Positions 1 through 5,453 are shown, counted from the first letter of the stretch. The stretch is DNA of 7,807 bases from Candidatus Peregrinibacteria bacterium (GCA_030595015.1 JAUVDZ010000054.1:1-7807); one strand, 5' to 3'. Numbers and translations: made by a program. The notes: a model not told the origin generated them from the letters alone.

Positions 1-288
1 ATCCAAAATATCCTTACACGCAACAACCGCTCCTGCCATTCCTTCGTCCAAATCAACCTGTTCAACAACTTCATATTTCACTTTCCCAAGATCATGTTCA
101 TCCGGCAAAGCAATTAGTTGTTCCAGGTTATGCTTTCCGCCAATTACAACAAAATCATCAAAACCCGCATCTATAAGTGCATGGATTTGATGCACAATCA
201 ATGGCCGTCCATTAAATAACAAAAAGTTTTTGTCCGGAATCGGTTGCATCCTCTTACTTCGCCCTGCGGCTAGTAGCAAAACTCGCAT
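1..288 (-). CDS. Nucleotidyltransferase, GT-A / MobA-like fold (partial, C-terminus outside window)
   Basis: The frame opens at ATG 288-286 and stays open for 96 codons to the window edge. The first residues, MRVLLLAAGRSKRM at 1-14, form the glycine/arginine signature loop that binds the nucleoside triphosphate in GT-A nucleotidyltransferases (NTP_transf_3/MobA-like). D19-K20 in PIPDK fit the usual conserved lysine, and FNGRPLIVHQI (residues 26-36) matches the following G-x-P-L-I helix. These enzymes transfer a nucleotidyl group to a sugar phosphate, alcohol phosphate or cofactor. The substrate cannot be told from this N-terminal fragment. Only 6 bases separate the start from the stop of the upstream PurP-like gene and no Shine-Dalgarno is visible, so it is probably co-transcribed with that gene. 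The family call is fairly sure; the specific function is unknown. Confidence 0.8.
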   Translation of the reverse strand, partial: MRVLLLAAGRSKRMQPIPDKNFLLFNGRPLIVHQIHALIDAGFDDFVVIGGKHNLEQLIALPDEHDLGKVKYEVVEQVDLDEGMAGAVVACKDILD

Positions 289-294
289 ATAAAT

Positions 295-1413
295 TTAAGT
301 TAAAATTTCAGGAAGTCTATTTTGATCGATTGCGTCACGAATTTCAATAGCAGTTCGCTCACCATAGCTCAAACTTTGCCCCCATAAATAACCTGTATAT
401 GGAGTGAAACGCGTACCTGGCGATCCCGGAATCCTCATACTTACGTCAAATATCACGATTTCTTCTTTCCCATTTTCAGTGCTAACCGCTCCTTGAAGGG
501 CAAAAGGTCCAATCATGCCTGGGGTGAGCTCTTTTTGAGTTAACTTTACGAACTTTTCCCCGATATCAAAGATTTTCTCAAGAATCGACTCTTTTGTAGT
601 AACCGCGTAATGACCGGTTTCAATCAATGAAGGTCTTGTGTACTTTAATAGTTCAATTTGTTCAGGAGCCGGAAGCCGCAATAAACCATCAAGATTCGTT
701 TGCCGACGTGTGTCCGTTCCCATTAATTCAAGTTCATCATCAATAACTGAGTAAAAATAGTTGCAGTTAACATGCGCTCCAACGATATATTCTTCAATCA
801 CCGCGTTTTTAAGTGATTCTTCTTTTATGATTCCTTCTTTTATTAATTCTTCGGATTTTTCCTGATAATCAACTGCGTTATTTGCTAAAAAGAAAGCCCT
901 TTCATATCCTCTTTTTGCCTCATTCACTTTAACAATTGATAATCGGTCGATTTGCTCAGAGTCTTCAAAGATTTTAGGGATTCGGATTCCTGCTTTTTCA
1001 AGTAAATAATACTGATTTTTTTCAATATCCCGCTCTTCTAATTTAAGCATTTCACGAGTTCCAAAAATTGGCACTTTAAAGTCTTTTTCAATCTCTTCAA
1101 AATTACAATAAACCCAAAAATATCGATTATGGATAAAAATCGTATTTCGTTTTCGAAGCTCTTCCTGCACCTCTGGCTTCACAACATCCTTAAAATGATC
1201 AACCATGATCACATCATCAATACAACCTCGTCCATCTTCACGGGTTTTATAGTATTGGCTGTACGTTTTTTCGCGGCCCTTCATGCAAACAGCCAAAGTT
1301 TTAAAACCGGCTTTTTTAGCACCATGACAAACATCTAAAGCGCTGTGTCCACCAAGAACACCGATAGTTATATTTTCTGTGTCGTATTGTTCGATATTTT
1401 TTGAGATATCCAT
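295..1413 (-). CDS. Divergent PurP-like ATP-grasp ligase (paralogue of the upstream PurP)
   Basis: This 372-residue protein aligns along its length with PurP, the formate- and ATP-dependent AICAR formylating ligase. Shared landmarks are GGHSALDVCHGAKKAGF (21-37), CMKGR (43-47), EEYIVG (207-212), an N-L-D-G-L stretch (240-244), TPGMIGPFALQ (297-307) and a C-terminal RTAIEIRDAI helix. Family-critical loops differ from the adjacent canonical copy. The PHGSF site is HNRYF (95-99). The glycine-rich ATP-grasp loop is EAKRGYERAFF (165-175). DKRYESN is DTRRQTN (234-240). TGNIPIVLRES is TGHYAVTTKES (266-276). FEISAR is FDVSMR (322-327). It may therefore have a changed substrate, as an ATP-dependent amide-forming or formylating ligase, or may be a PurP2-type subfamily member. 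Archaea with two purP-like genes are known. The frame is intact, so it is not an obvious pseudogene. It lies 54 bases after purP, has its own promoter-like sequence, and is followed 6 bases later by a nucleotidyltransferase gene. Confidence 0.82.
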   Translation of the reverse strand: MDISKNIEQYDTENITIGVLGGHSALDVCHGAKKAGFKTLAVCMKGREKTYSQYYKTREDGRGCIDDVIMVDHFKDVVKPEVQEELRKRNTIFIHNRYFWVYCNFEEIEKDFKVPIFGTREMLKLEERDIEKNQYYLLEKAGIRIPKIFEDSEQIDRLSIVKVNEAKRGYERAFFLANNAVDYQEKSEELIKEGIIKEESLKNAVIEEYIVGAHVNCNYFYSVIDDELELMGTDTRRQTNLDGLLRLPAPEQIELLKYTRPSLIETGHYAVTTKESILEKIFDIGEKFVKLTQKELTPGMIGPFALQGAVSTENGKEEIVIFDVSMRIPGSPGTRFTPYTGYLWGQSLSYGERTAIEIRDAIDQNRLPEILT

Positions 1414-1442
1414 TTAAATTTTTATTATAAAAAAGCGACCGC

Positions 1443-1451
1443 ATTATAACA
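1443..1451 (-). promoter_or_regulatory. Extended -10 promoter for the PurP-like gene
   Basis: Read on the minus strand, the spacer between the two purP genes contains TGTTATAAT, a perfect TATAAT preceded by the extended -10 dinucleotide TG. No good -35 is seen at 16-18 bases. Transcription would start near 1436, leaving a leader of about 23 bases without a Shine-Dalgarno. The paralogue could thus be expressed separately from purP. The call rests on sequence match alone. Confidence 0.5.
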
Positions 1452-1467
1452 TAATTTATATCCATTC

Positions 1468-2484
1468 CTATCCCAAAACCTCATCCAGTCGATCTTGTTC
1501 GATTGCTTGTTTGATATCGCGGCATAAACGTCGGCCTGTGCTCATTGGTTCGTCATATCTTAGCCATGTGTAAGGCGATCCGTGAACAAATGGATTTGTT
1601 CCGGCAACGATTCGGGCTGAGATTTCAAAAACGTATAAGTTTAGGTTTGGATCAATAATGGCTTCTAAGCAGAAAGGCCCGTATAAGCCTTTGCCAGCAA
1701 GTTTTTTTGACTCTCTTACAACGTTTTCACCTAATTCAAATACTTCAGGGAGAATTGATTCTCGTAAAACGATTGGGATATTTCCGGTGATTGTATAAGA
1801 AGTCCTAAGATTTGCATCTAACTGGTCTTGCGCACAAACTCGTCCGATTGAATCAGCATTTGATTCGTACCTCTTGTCAAAACTCATGATTTCTAACTCT
1901 TTTGTTAAAGGAGAGTAAAAATAATGCGTATACATTGGAACTCCAACTATATATTCCTGTAAAACGTATTTCTCGTCACCAGGATAATCTTTAATACCTT
2001 CATAAAAATCTTCAGTAGAATTAGCTACGAAATAACCTTTTCCGCCTTGTGCTCCATGGAATTTTACGATCACAGGTCTATCGATATCTTCTGGTTTATC
2101 AAACATGCGAGGCATTTTACACCCTGAATCAAGCAACCATTCACGTTCTTTTACTCTGTCAGACTCATATTCAAGTATTCCCTTTGTTCCATAATGCATC
2201 ATTGTTACTTCTTTCATCTTTTCTGGTCCAATATAAGAAACAAAAGATCCATGAGGGATAATAATGGCATTTTGCTCTTTAAGTTGTTCTTCAATTTCAA
2301 AAAAATCTTCGATACCTTCTATTTCAATAATTTCGTCTGCGACTTTATAGCTATCATAAGGCTGTCTTCGCCCTTTCATACAAATACAAATCGTTTCAAA
2401 GCCCTCATCTTTTGCACCTTTTAGGATTTGAAGTGCACTGTGACTTCCGAGTGTTGCGATTTTGTAATCTTTAATATCTCCCAT
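1468..2484 (-). CDS. purP: PurP: 5-formaminoimidazole-4-carboxamide ribonucleotide (FAICAR) synthetase
   Basis: PurP converts AICAR to FAICAR using formate and ATP, the folate-independent version of the penultimate step of IMP synthesis, and acts in the cytoplasm. The 338-residue length is close to archaeal PurP (about 360). Motifs follow the family order: ATLGSHSALQILKGAK (10-25), CMKGR (35-39), PHGSF (77-81), the ATP-grasp glycine-rich loop VKFHGAQGGKGYF (140-152), EYIVG (177-181), HYFYSP (187-192), DKRYESN (203-209), TGNIPIVLRESILP (233-246), YGPFCLE (268-274) and the metal-binding VFEISAR (285-291). All look intact, so it should be catalytic. The start at 2484 puts GSHS at the usual distance from the N-terminus; no Shine-Dalgarno precedes it. 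It is the first gene of the minus-strand cluster and is divergent from a TrmB-type regulator. PurP is characteristic of archaea, so its presence beside bacterial genes suggests lateral acquisition (inference). Confidence 0.93.
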   Translation of the reverse strand: MGDIKDYKIATLGSHSALQILKGAKDEGFETICICMKGRRQPYDSYKVADEIIEIEGIEDFFEIEEQLKEQNAIIIPHGSFVSYIGPEKMKEVTMMHYGTKGILEYESDRVKEREWLLDSGCKMPRMFDKPEDIDRPVIVKFHGAQGGKGYFVANSTEDFYEGIKDYPGDEKYVLQEYIVGVPMYTHYFYSPLTKELEIMSFDKRYESNADSIGRVCAQDQLDANLRTSYTITGNIPIVLRESILPEVFELGENVVRESKKLAGKGLYGPFCLEAIIDPNLNLYVFEISARIVAGTNPFVHGSPYTWLRYDEPMSTGRRLCRDIKQAIEQDRLDEVLG

Positions 2485-2516
2485 ATTTGCTTTATTTAAA
2501 AGAAAAAGTTTTGATT

Positions 2517-2550
2517 ATTATAAATGCTAAATGTTTATTACACAATGTGT
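2517..2550 (-). promoter_or_regulatory. Promoter of purP with overlapping ACACA-A-TGTGT dyad
   Basis: On the minus strand a perfect TATAAT lies at 2522-2517. With a 17-base spacer the -35 is TTGTGT at 2545-2540, matching 3 of 6. Transcription would begin about 25-30 bases before the purP start. The -35 sits inside a short inverted repeat with 5-bp arms, ACACA (2540-2544) and TGTGT (2546-2550), around one central base. A protein bound there would block the promoter, so it is a candidate operator. The -10 is the firmer part; the operator role is inference. Confidence 0.5.
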
Positions 2551-2593
2551 TTTTTTTAAGAAAATGACTTTATCATGAGAAACGTACTCTTTA

Positions 2594-2625
2594 ATATTGA
2601 AAATTTTATCAATATGTACTAACAT
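2594..2625 (+). promoter_or_regulatory. trmB-like promoter and operator-like dyad ATATTGA-N8-TCAATAT
   Basis: Perfect 7-bp inverted arms lie at 2594-2600 and 2609-2615 with an 8-base AT spacer, the size expected of a dimeric winged-helix operator. A candidate promoter for the regulator gene overlaps it: -35 TTGAAA at 2597-2602 (4 of 6), 17-base spacer, -10 TAACAT at 2620-2625 (4 of 6). The start codon is at 2656, giving a leader of roughly 24 bases. The dyad covers the -35, so autoregulation by the TrmB-like product is plausible but unproven. Confidence 0.45.
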
Positions 2626-2655
2626 TCGAACGAACTAGGGAATTAAAAATCGTAT

Positions 2656-3426
2656 ATGGAAGACCTGCAAAATGTTGTCAGTATGCTTCAACATTTTGGC
2701 CTTAGCGCTAAGGAGGCCAGTGCATATTTGGCATGCCTGGAGCTCGGCCCTACAAGTATACAAGAGATTTCAAAGCACTCAGCAATGAATCGGTCTACAG
2801 TACACTTTCTAGCGGAATCATTGAAGATAAAGGGTTTATTTAGTGAAACATGTAAGGGTAAAAAGCGGTTATTGTTTGCAGTTAAACCTGAGAATTTCAC
2901 AAAATTGGTAAATAAAGAAAGGCAACATTTGAATTTGATGGAATCTGATCTTGGGAGTTTGATCCCATTATTAAACAAAATTAGTACAACTGAGGCGAAT
3001 AAGCCCAAAGTGCGTTTTTATGAGGGGGAAAAAGGGTTTTATGATATTTGTTCCCGATCTTTGGATCATTCAAAAAAAGAGATTTGTTTTCTTTCATCTT
3101 TAGGTGATTTTAGAAATGTGGGTAATGATATAGCTTATGATGAAGATTATTATATCCCTAAGCGGGTAAAAAAAGGTATTAGAATAAAGATGCTTGTATT
3201 TGAAAACAAAATTTCACAAAATTATAGGATCAGGCAGTCAAAAGAATTGCGGGAAGTACGTTTTCTGCCTAATGATTTTAAGTTTAAAAGTACCTTTTTT
3301 ATATATGAAGATGAGTATTCAATGATTAGTTCAAAGCCTCCTTTTTTGGGAGTTGTGATTCAAAGCAAACAGCTTACTCATACTATGAAACAGATTTTTG
3401 AGATGTTGTGGGCAGTAGGGAGGTAA
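2656..3426 (+). CDS. TrmB-family transcriptional regulator
   Basis: This 256-residue protein has an N-terminal TrmB winged helix-turn-helix at about residues 10-78. It shows the family pattern FGLSAKEASAYLACLELGPT (14-33), then IQEISKHSAMNRSTVHFLAESL for the recognition helices and KGLFSE for the wing. A basic wing end, CKGKKRLLFAVKPENF (66-81), leads into a helical linker (about 80-112) that probably dimerises. The C-terminal part starts with KPKVRFYEGEKGFYDI (116-131), the typical opening of the TrmB effector/PLD-like domain. TrmB proteins regulate sugar, nucleotide or stress genes in archaea and some bacteria; the ligand is unknown here. The ATG at 2656 places the first helix correctly. 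An AGGGAA at 2637-2642 is 13 bases upstream, too far for a normal Shine-Dalgarno. It faces purP across 171 bases, so it may control that cluster, itself, or both. Confidence 0.85.
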   Translation: MEDLQNVVSMLQHFGLSAKEASAYLACLELGPTSIQEISKHSAMNRSTVHFLAESLKIKGLFSETCKGKKRLLFAVKPENFTKLVNKERQHLNLMESDLGSLIPLLNKISTTEANKPKVRFYEGEKGFYDICSRSLDHSKKEICFLSSLGDFRNVGNDIAYDEDYYIPKRVKKGIRIKMLVFENKISQNYRIRQSKELREVRFLPNDFKFKSTFFIYEDEYSMISSKPPFLGVVIQSKQLTHTMKQIFEMLWAVGR

Positions 3427-3453
3427 CGTTTTGAGCTCAGGTCAAGATGTTAA

Positions 3454-3469
3454 AAAATATGCATATTTT
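3454..3469. repeat. Perfect 16-bp palindrome AAAATATGCATATTTT
   Basis: The sequence reads the same on both strands over 16 bases, centred between 3461 and 3462, and begins 28 bases after the regulator stop. It is a fully symmetric AT palindrome without a loop, which fits a protein-binding site better than a terminator. No promoter is obvious next to it. Confidence 0.5.
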
Positions 3470-3509
3470 GGAAATTGGGCTCGAATGTGCAACTATCGAG
3501 TGCCGATTT

Positions 3510-3535
3510 GCTTTGCGGAAAGCCAAGGATTGGCT
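3510..3535 (+). terminator. Weak overlapping hairpins after the regulator gene
   Basis: Two alternative stems share bases: GCTTT/AAAGC (3510-3514 with 3519-3523, loop GCGG) and AGCCAA/TTGGCT (3521-3526 with 3530-3535, loop GGA). The second is followed by GTTTAGC rather than a clean T run, so any termination would be weak. The regulator has no other terminator candidate. Confidence 0.25.
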
Positions 3536-3593
3536 GTTTAGCAACTTTCTATTGCATGCGCCGCGAAAAGCTATATAATAACTCAAGATTCAG

Positions 3594-3625
3594 TCAATAA
3601 ATAACCCTTATTGATCTCCAATCAA
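3594..3625. repeat. Three-arm inverted repeat TCAATAA / TTATTGAT / ATCAA
   Basis: TCAATAA (3594-3600) is perfectly complementary to TTATTGA (3608-3614) across the 7-base loop ATAACCC. The TTGAT of the middle arm (3611-3615) is also complementary to ATCAA (3621-3625) across CTCCA. The middle arm can therefore pair with either neighbour. The half-site resembles the ATATTGA/TCAATAT dyad before the TrmB-like gene. Confidence 0.45.
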
Positions 3626-3677
3626 CCTAGTACAATATATAAAGATGATATTTAATTAATTTAAGGACAACATTCTC

Positions 3678-3707
3678 TTGACACTCAATTGCAATTACCA
3701 CTAAACT
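3678..3707 (+). promoter_or_regulatory. Promoter of the LysM/M23 peptidase gene
   Basis: A perfect TTGACA lies at 3678-3683. An 18-base spacer leads to TAAACT at 3702-3707, matching TATAAT at 4 of 6. Transcription would start near 3714, about 13 bases before the ATG at 3727, with no Shine-Dalgarno in the leader. Confidence 0.5.
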
Positions 3708-3726
3708 TTGGTACGTTAAAAATTGG

Positions 3727-5007
3727 ATGTCATATATACACGGCCACGTCTGCCGCATCGGAAATAAGAATGACTGTACCCCCACTTATATCCCGGTGTT
3801 AATACAGGAGAACATCCCCATAAATATCCATTCAAAAAATCTACAGGTAAACAAAGAAGCGCGTAAAGCGAGACATAAGAGGAATTTTTCAGGTCTTGGC
3901 TCAGCGGCTATTGCTCTCAACAACGTATCTAAAAGCGTATTAGCCCTTCCAAAACTTAAAAAACCTTCTTTTTTAAAGCGTAAAAAGGCTTCATATACTA
4001 ATATTAGTGAATCTCATATATTAAAGAGAGCACTGGGATTTGTTGCATTCTTCGTTTTAGTTACTTCGTTTACGCCAAATATTGCATTTTCAGACACAGA
4101 ATTTGCTGCTTATGAACAAATGTCTGCACAAATGCTTGCTACAAATATTATTGCTGATGATTCGGGATTTATGATCCCTGTTAATCCTCAAACAAACGAA
4201 GCAGATAGAAGTGAAATGAGCGATAAAATTTCTCATACAGTTGTTGGCGGTGAAACATTATCAACAATTGCTGAAATGTACGGGCTAAAGTCAACTACGT
4301 TAATGTGGGAAAATAATTTAAGTAAACAAAGCATATTAAGAGTAGGGACTGCTTTAACAGTTCCACCAGTTGATGGAGTTAGTCATACAGTTAAAAGTGG
4401 ACAATCACTTGCTAAAATTGCTGCTATATACGATATAGAAGAAGCAGTAATTGTTAAACAGAACGGTTTTGCAGATGAAACAATTTCAGCAGGGCAGGCA
4501 ATTTTTGTTCCAGGTGGTGAGCAAATAGCTCCGCCAGCTCCGGTTATTTCAAATACAGCTTACAGATCTACGGGTGTTGCAACTGCTTCTCCTTCAAGAG
4601 TGGCATTAGACGCAAATACAACAGCGCCGGCAGTTGGTAAGTTCCTTATATATCCTACGCGTGGAAAAATTACACAAGGTTATCATTCTTGGCACCGTGC
4701 AATTGATATCGCTGATAGAAGCAAGCCACCAATTTGGGCTGCAGCTGGAGGTACAGTTGTGAAAGCTTCAGAAGGTTCTTGGGGTGGAGGTTACGGTAAT
4801 CATGTAATTATCGATCACGGAAATGGAGTTCAGACTTTATATGCTCATTTAGACTACTTAACTGTTGCTAATGGTCAATCTGTTGGCCAGGGTGAAGTAA
4901 TCGGACGAATGGGAAATACTGGACGAGTTTACGGAGTTACAGGAATTCACTTACACTTCGAAGTACGTGATGGAGGCGTTAAGCAGTATCCAGGGAATTA
5001 TTGGTAG
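3727..5007 (+). CDS. Membrane-anchored LysM-LysM-M23 metallopeptidase
   Basis: A 426-residue cell-wall peptidase. Residues 1-97 are cytoplasmic-looking and basic (RKARHKR, KLKKPSFLKRKK). Residues about 101-122 form one hydrophobic segment, a membrane anchor or uncleaved signal. LysM repeats at about 169-214 and 219-262 (SHTVVGGETLSTIA and SHTVKSGQSLAKIA) bind peptidoglycan N-acetylglucosamine. A linker rich in Pro, Ala and Thr leads to the M23 domain (about 308-426). That domain has the zinc and catalytic residues H323 and D327 in HRAID, H374 in YAHLD, and H408 and H410 in HLHFE, all present. It should cut peptide cross-links in the envelope, or act as a NlpD/EnvC-like activator if inactive; the intact ligands argue for activity. 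No second in-frame Met occurs before M133, so the ATG is accepted. Codons 1-35 look richer in C/G-ending choices than the rest. A strong terminator follows at 5155. Confidence 0.9.
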   Translation: MSYIHGHVCRIGNKNDCTPTYIPVLIQENIPINIHSKNLQVNKEARKARHKRNFSGLGSAAIALNNVSKSVLALPKLKKPSFLKRKKASYTNISESHILKRALGFVAFFVLVTSFTPNIAFSDTEFAAYEQMSAQMLATNIIADDSGFMIPVNPQTNEADRSEMSDKISHTVVGGETLSTIAEMYGLKSTTLMWENNLSKQSILRVGTALTVPPVDGVSHTVKSGQSLAKIAAIYDIEEAVIVKQNGFADETISAGQAIFVPGGEQIAPPAPVISNTAYRSTGVATASPSRVALDANTTAPAVGKFLIYPTRGKITQGYHSWHRAIDIADRSKPPIWAAAGGTVVKASEGSWGGGYGNHVIIDHGNGVQTLYAHLDYLTVANGQSVGQGEVIGRMGNTGRVYGVTGIHLHFEVRDGGVKQYPGNYW

Positions 5008-5015
5008 AGCGTAGC

Positions 5016-5035
5016 GAGCTTTGCGAGCGAAGCTC
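5016..5035 (+). repeat. Hairpin GAGCTT-N8-AAGCTC after the peptidase gene
   Basis: Perfect 6-bp arms at 5016-5021 and 5030-5035 enclose the loop TGCGAGCG, starting 8 bases after the stop codon. No T run follows, so it is more likely an mRNA 3'-end stabiliser or part of the repeat family than a terminator. Confidence 0.4.
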
Positions 5036-5036
5036 T

Positions 5037-5113
5037 GTGGAGTGCTAGGTCAAGCTGCGAAGAAGGAACGAAAGTGACTGATTGAGCAGGTTGAGCCCGT
5101 ACGACGAAGTGCG
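5037..5113 (+). repeat. REP-like repeat, copy A
   Basis: This copy aligns with the copy at 5238-5323 with roughly nine in ten bases identical by eye and only small gaps. The identical core includes AAGTGACTGATTGA and CAGGTTGAGCCCGTACGACG. An imperfect stem can form between 5048-5058 and 5086-5096, with 9 of 11 positions pairing. It starts 30 bases after the peptidase stop codon. Confidence 0.7.
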
Positions 5114-5125
5114 GCCTTAAGCCGC
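5111..5125 (+). repeat. Hairpin GCGGC-CTTAA-GCCGC
   Basis: Perfect GC-only 5-bp arms enclose the palindrome-containing loop CTTAA at the right edge of repeat copy A. No T run follows on either strand, so it is recorded as structure, not as a terminator. Confidence 0.4.
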
Positions 5126-5154
5126 GAAGCGAAATCCGAAAAATTAAATCATTG

Positions 5155-5182
5155 AAAGGCCATCTGAGAAGGTGGTCTTTTT
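5155..5182 (+). terminator. Rho-independent terminator of the peptidase transcript
   Basis: An 11-pair stem, AAAGGCCATCT (5155-5165) with AGGTGGTCTTT (5170-5180), includes two G-U pairs. It closes on a GAGA loop of the stable GNRA type and runs into TTTTT at 5178-5182. It is a textbook plus-strand terminator, 148 bases after the peptidase stop, so the mRNA tail would include repeat copy A. Confidence 0.8.
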
Positions 5183-5237
5183 GCTTAAACATGCGTATGA
5201 GCAAAGCGAATCGGATGGTTAAGTACGACGGAGCGAA

Positions 5238-5323
5238 GCGGAGTGTGCTAGCTCAACCTGTGAAGATGGAACGAAGTGACTGATTGAACAGGTTGAGCCC
5301 GTACGACGGAACGAAGTGGAGCG
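5238..5323 (+). repeat. REP-like repeat, copy B, with perfect 11-bp stem
   Basis: This is the better-structured copy. GCTCAACCTGT (5251-5261) and ACAGGTTGAGC (5288-5298) are perfectly complementary across a 26-base loop. It is bracketed by two near-identical 21-base words at 5223-5243 and 5301-5321, both starting GTACGACGGA, with 19 of 21 positions the same. The innermost stem pair is T-A here and C-G in copy A, which preserves pairing. Confidence 0.7.
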
Positions 5324-5365
5324 TACCTACGATTGTATATCAAAAAGCTATACATTCGTAGGTGC
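5323..5365 (+). repeat. Long near-perfect hairpin
   Basis: Arms at 5323-5339 and 5349-5365 pair at 16 of 17 positions: one T-T mismatch, one G-U pair, and a 9-base loop TCAAAAAGC. The core arms begin CCTACGA and end CGTAGG. No T run follows on either strand, so it is not a normal terminator. It lies just after repeat copy B and about 100 bases before the next gene. Confidence 0.65.
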
Positions 5366-5374
5366 TGATTTAGA

Positions 5375-5409
5375 CCCGTACTGTACGGGAATTCCTCCCA
5401 GGAGGGATT
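5375..5409 (+). repeat. Two back-to-back compact hairpins before the next promoter
   Basis: CCCGTAC-T-GTACGGG (5375-5389) is a perfect palindrome around one base. It is directly followed by a second dyad at 5390-5409 with core CCTCC (5394-5398) and GGAGG (5401-5405) extended by A-T and G-T pairs. The second ends inside a perfect TTGACA (5409-5414). They could be operators or stacked hairpins. Confidence 0.5.
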
Positions 5410-5424
5410 TGACAGATTTGTATT

Positions 5425-5453
5425 TTTCTAATAAGTTCTACTCGACTTATACT
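5425..5453 (+). promoter_or_regulatory. Promoter of the 319-residue hypothetical protein gene
   Basis: The best -10 is TATACT at 5448-5453 (5 of 6), with TTTCTA at 5425-5430 as a poor -35 (3 of 6). Transcription would start near 5460, leaving about 8 bases before the ATG at 5468, close to leaderless. A perfect TTGACA at 5409-5414 is an alternative -35, but only weak -10 candidates such as TAATAA or TAAGTT lie downstream of it. Confidence 0.4.

Larger units (their letters stand above)
3427..3726. other. 300-base non-coding spacer with several palindromes
   Basis: No convincing gene is seen on either strand. The spacer holds a perfect 16-bp palindrome (3454-3469), two overlapping small hairpins (3510-3535), an AT-rich three-arm inverted repeat (3594-3625) and a promoter before the peptidase gene (3678-3707). 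No strong intrinsic terminator for the regulator gene is present. Confidence 0.6.

Noticed and set aside
1129..1338. Plus-strand open frame opposite the PurP-like gene
   Set aside because: It is antisense to a well-supported CDS, has no family match I recognise and no promoter; the same holds for the plus-strand frames at 2049-2261 and 2194-2424.
2688..3008. Minus-strand open frame inside the trmB-like gene
   Set aside because: It lies wholly antisense to the winged-helix domain, and its translation has no recognisable domain.
3447..3578. 43-codon plus-strand frame starting MLKNMHILEIGLE
   Set aside because: It is short, has only a weak AGGT upstream, overlaps the 16-bp palindrome and both small hairpins, and resembles nothing I know. 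It is not excluded, but not supported.
4998..5204. Minus-strand 68-codon frame across the repeat region
   Set aside because: Its sequence is simply the reverse of repeat copy A, the terminator and the end of the peptidase gene, so coding is unlikely.
5037..5323. CRISPR-like array
   Set aside because: There are only two imperfect copies, the unit is too long and contains a large loop, and no regular 30-40 base spacers are present.
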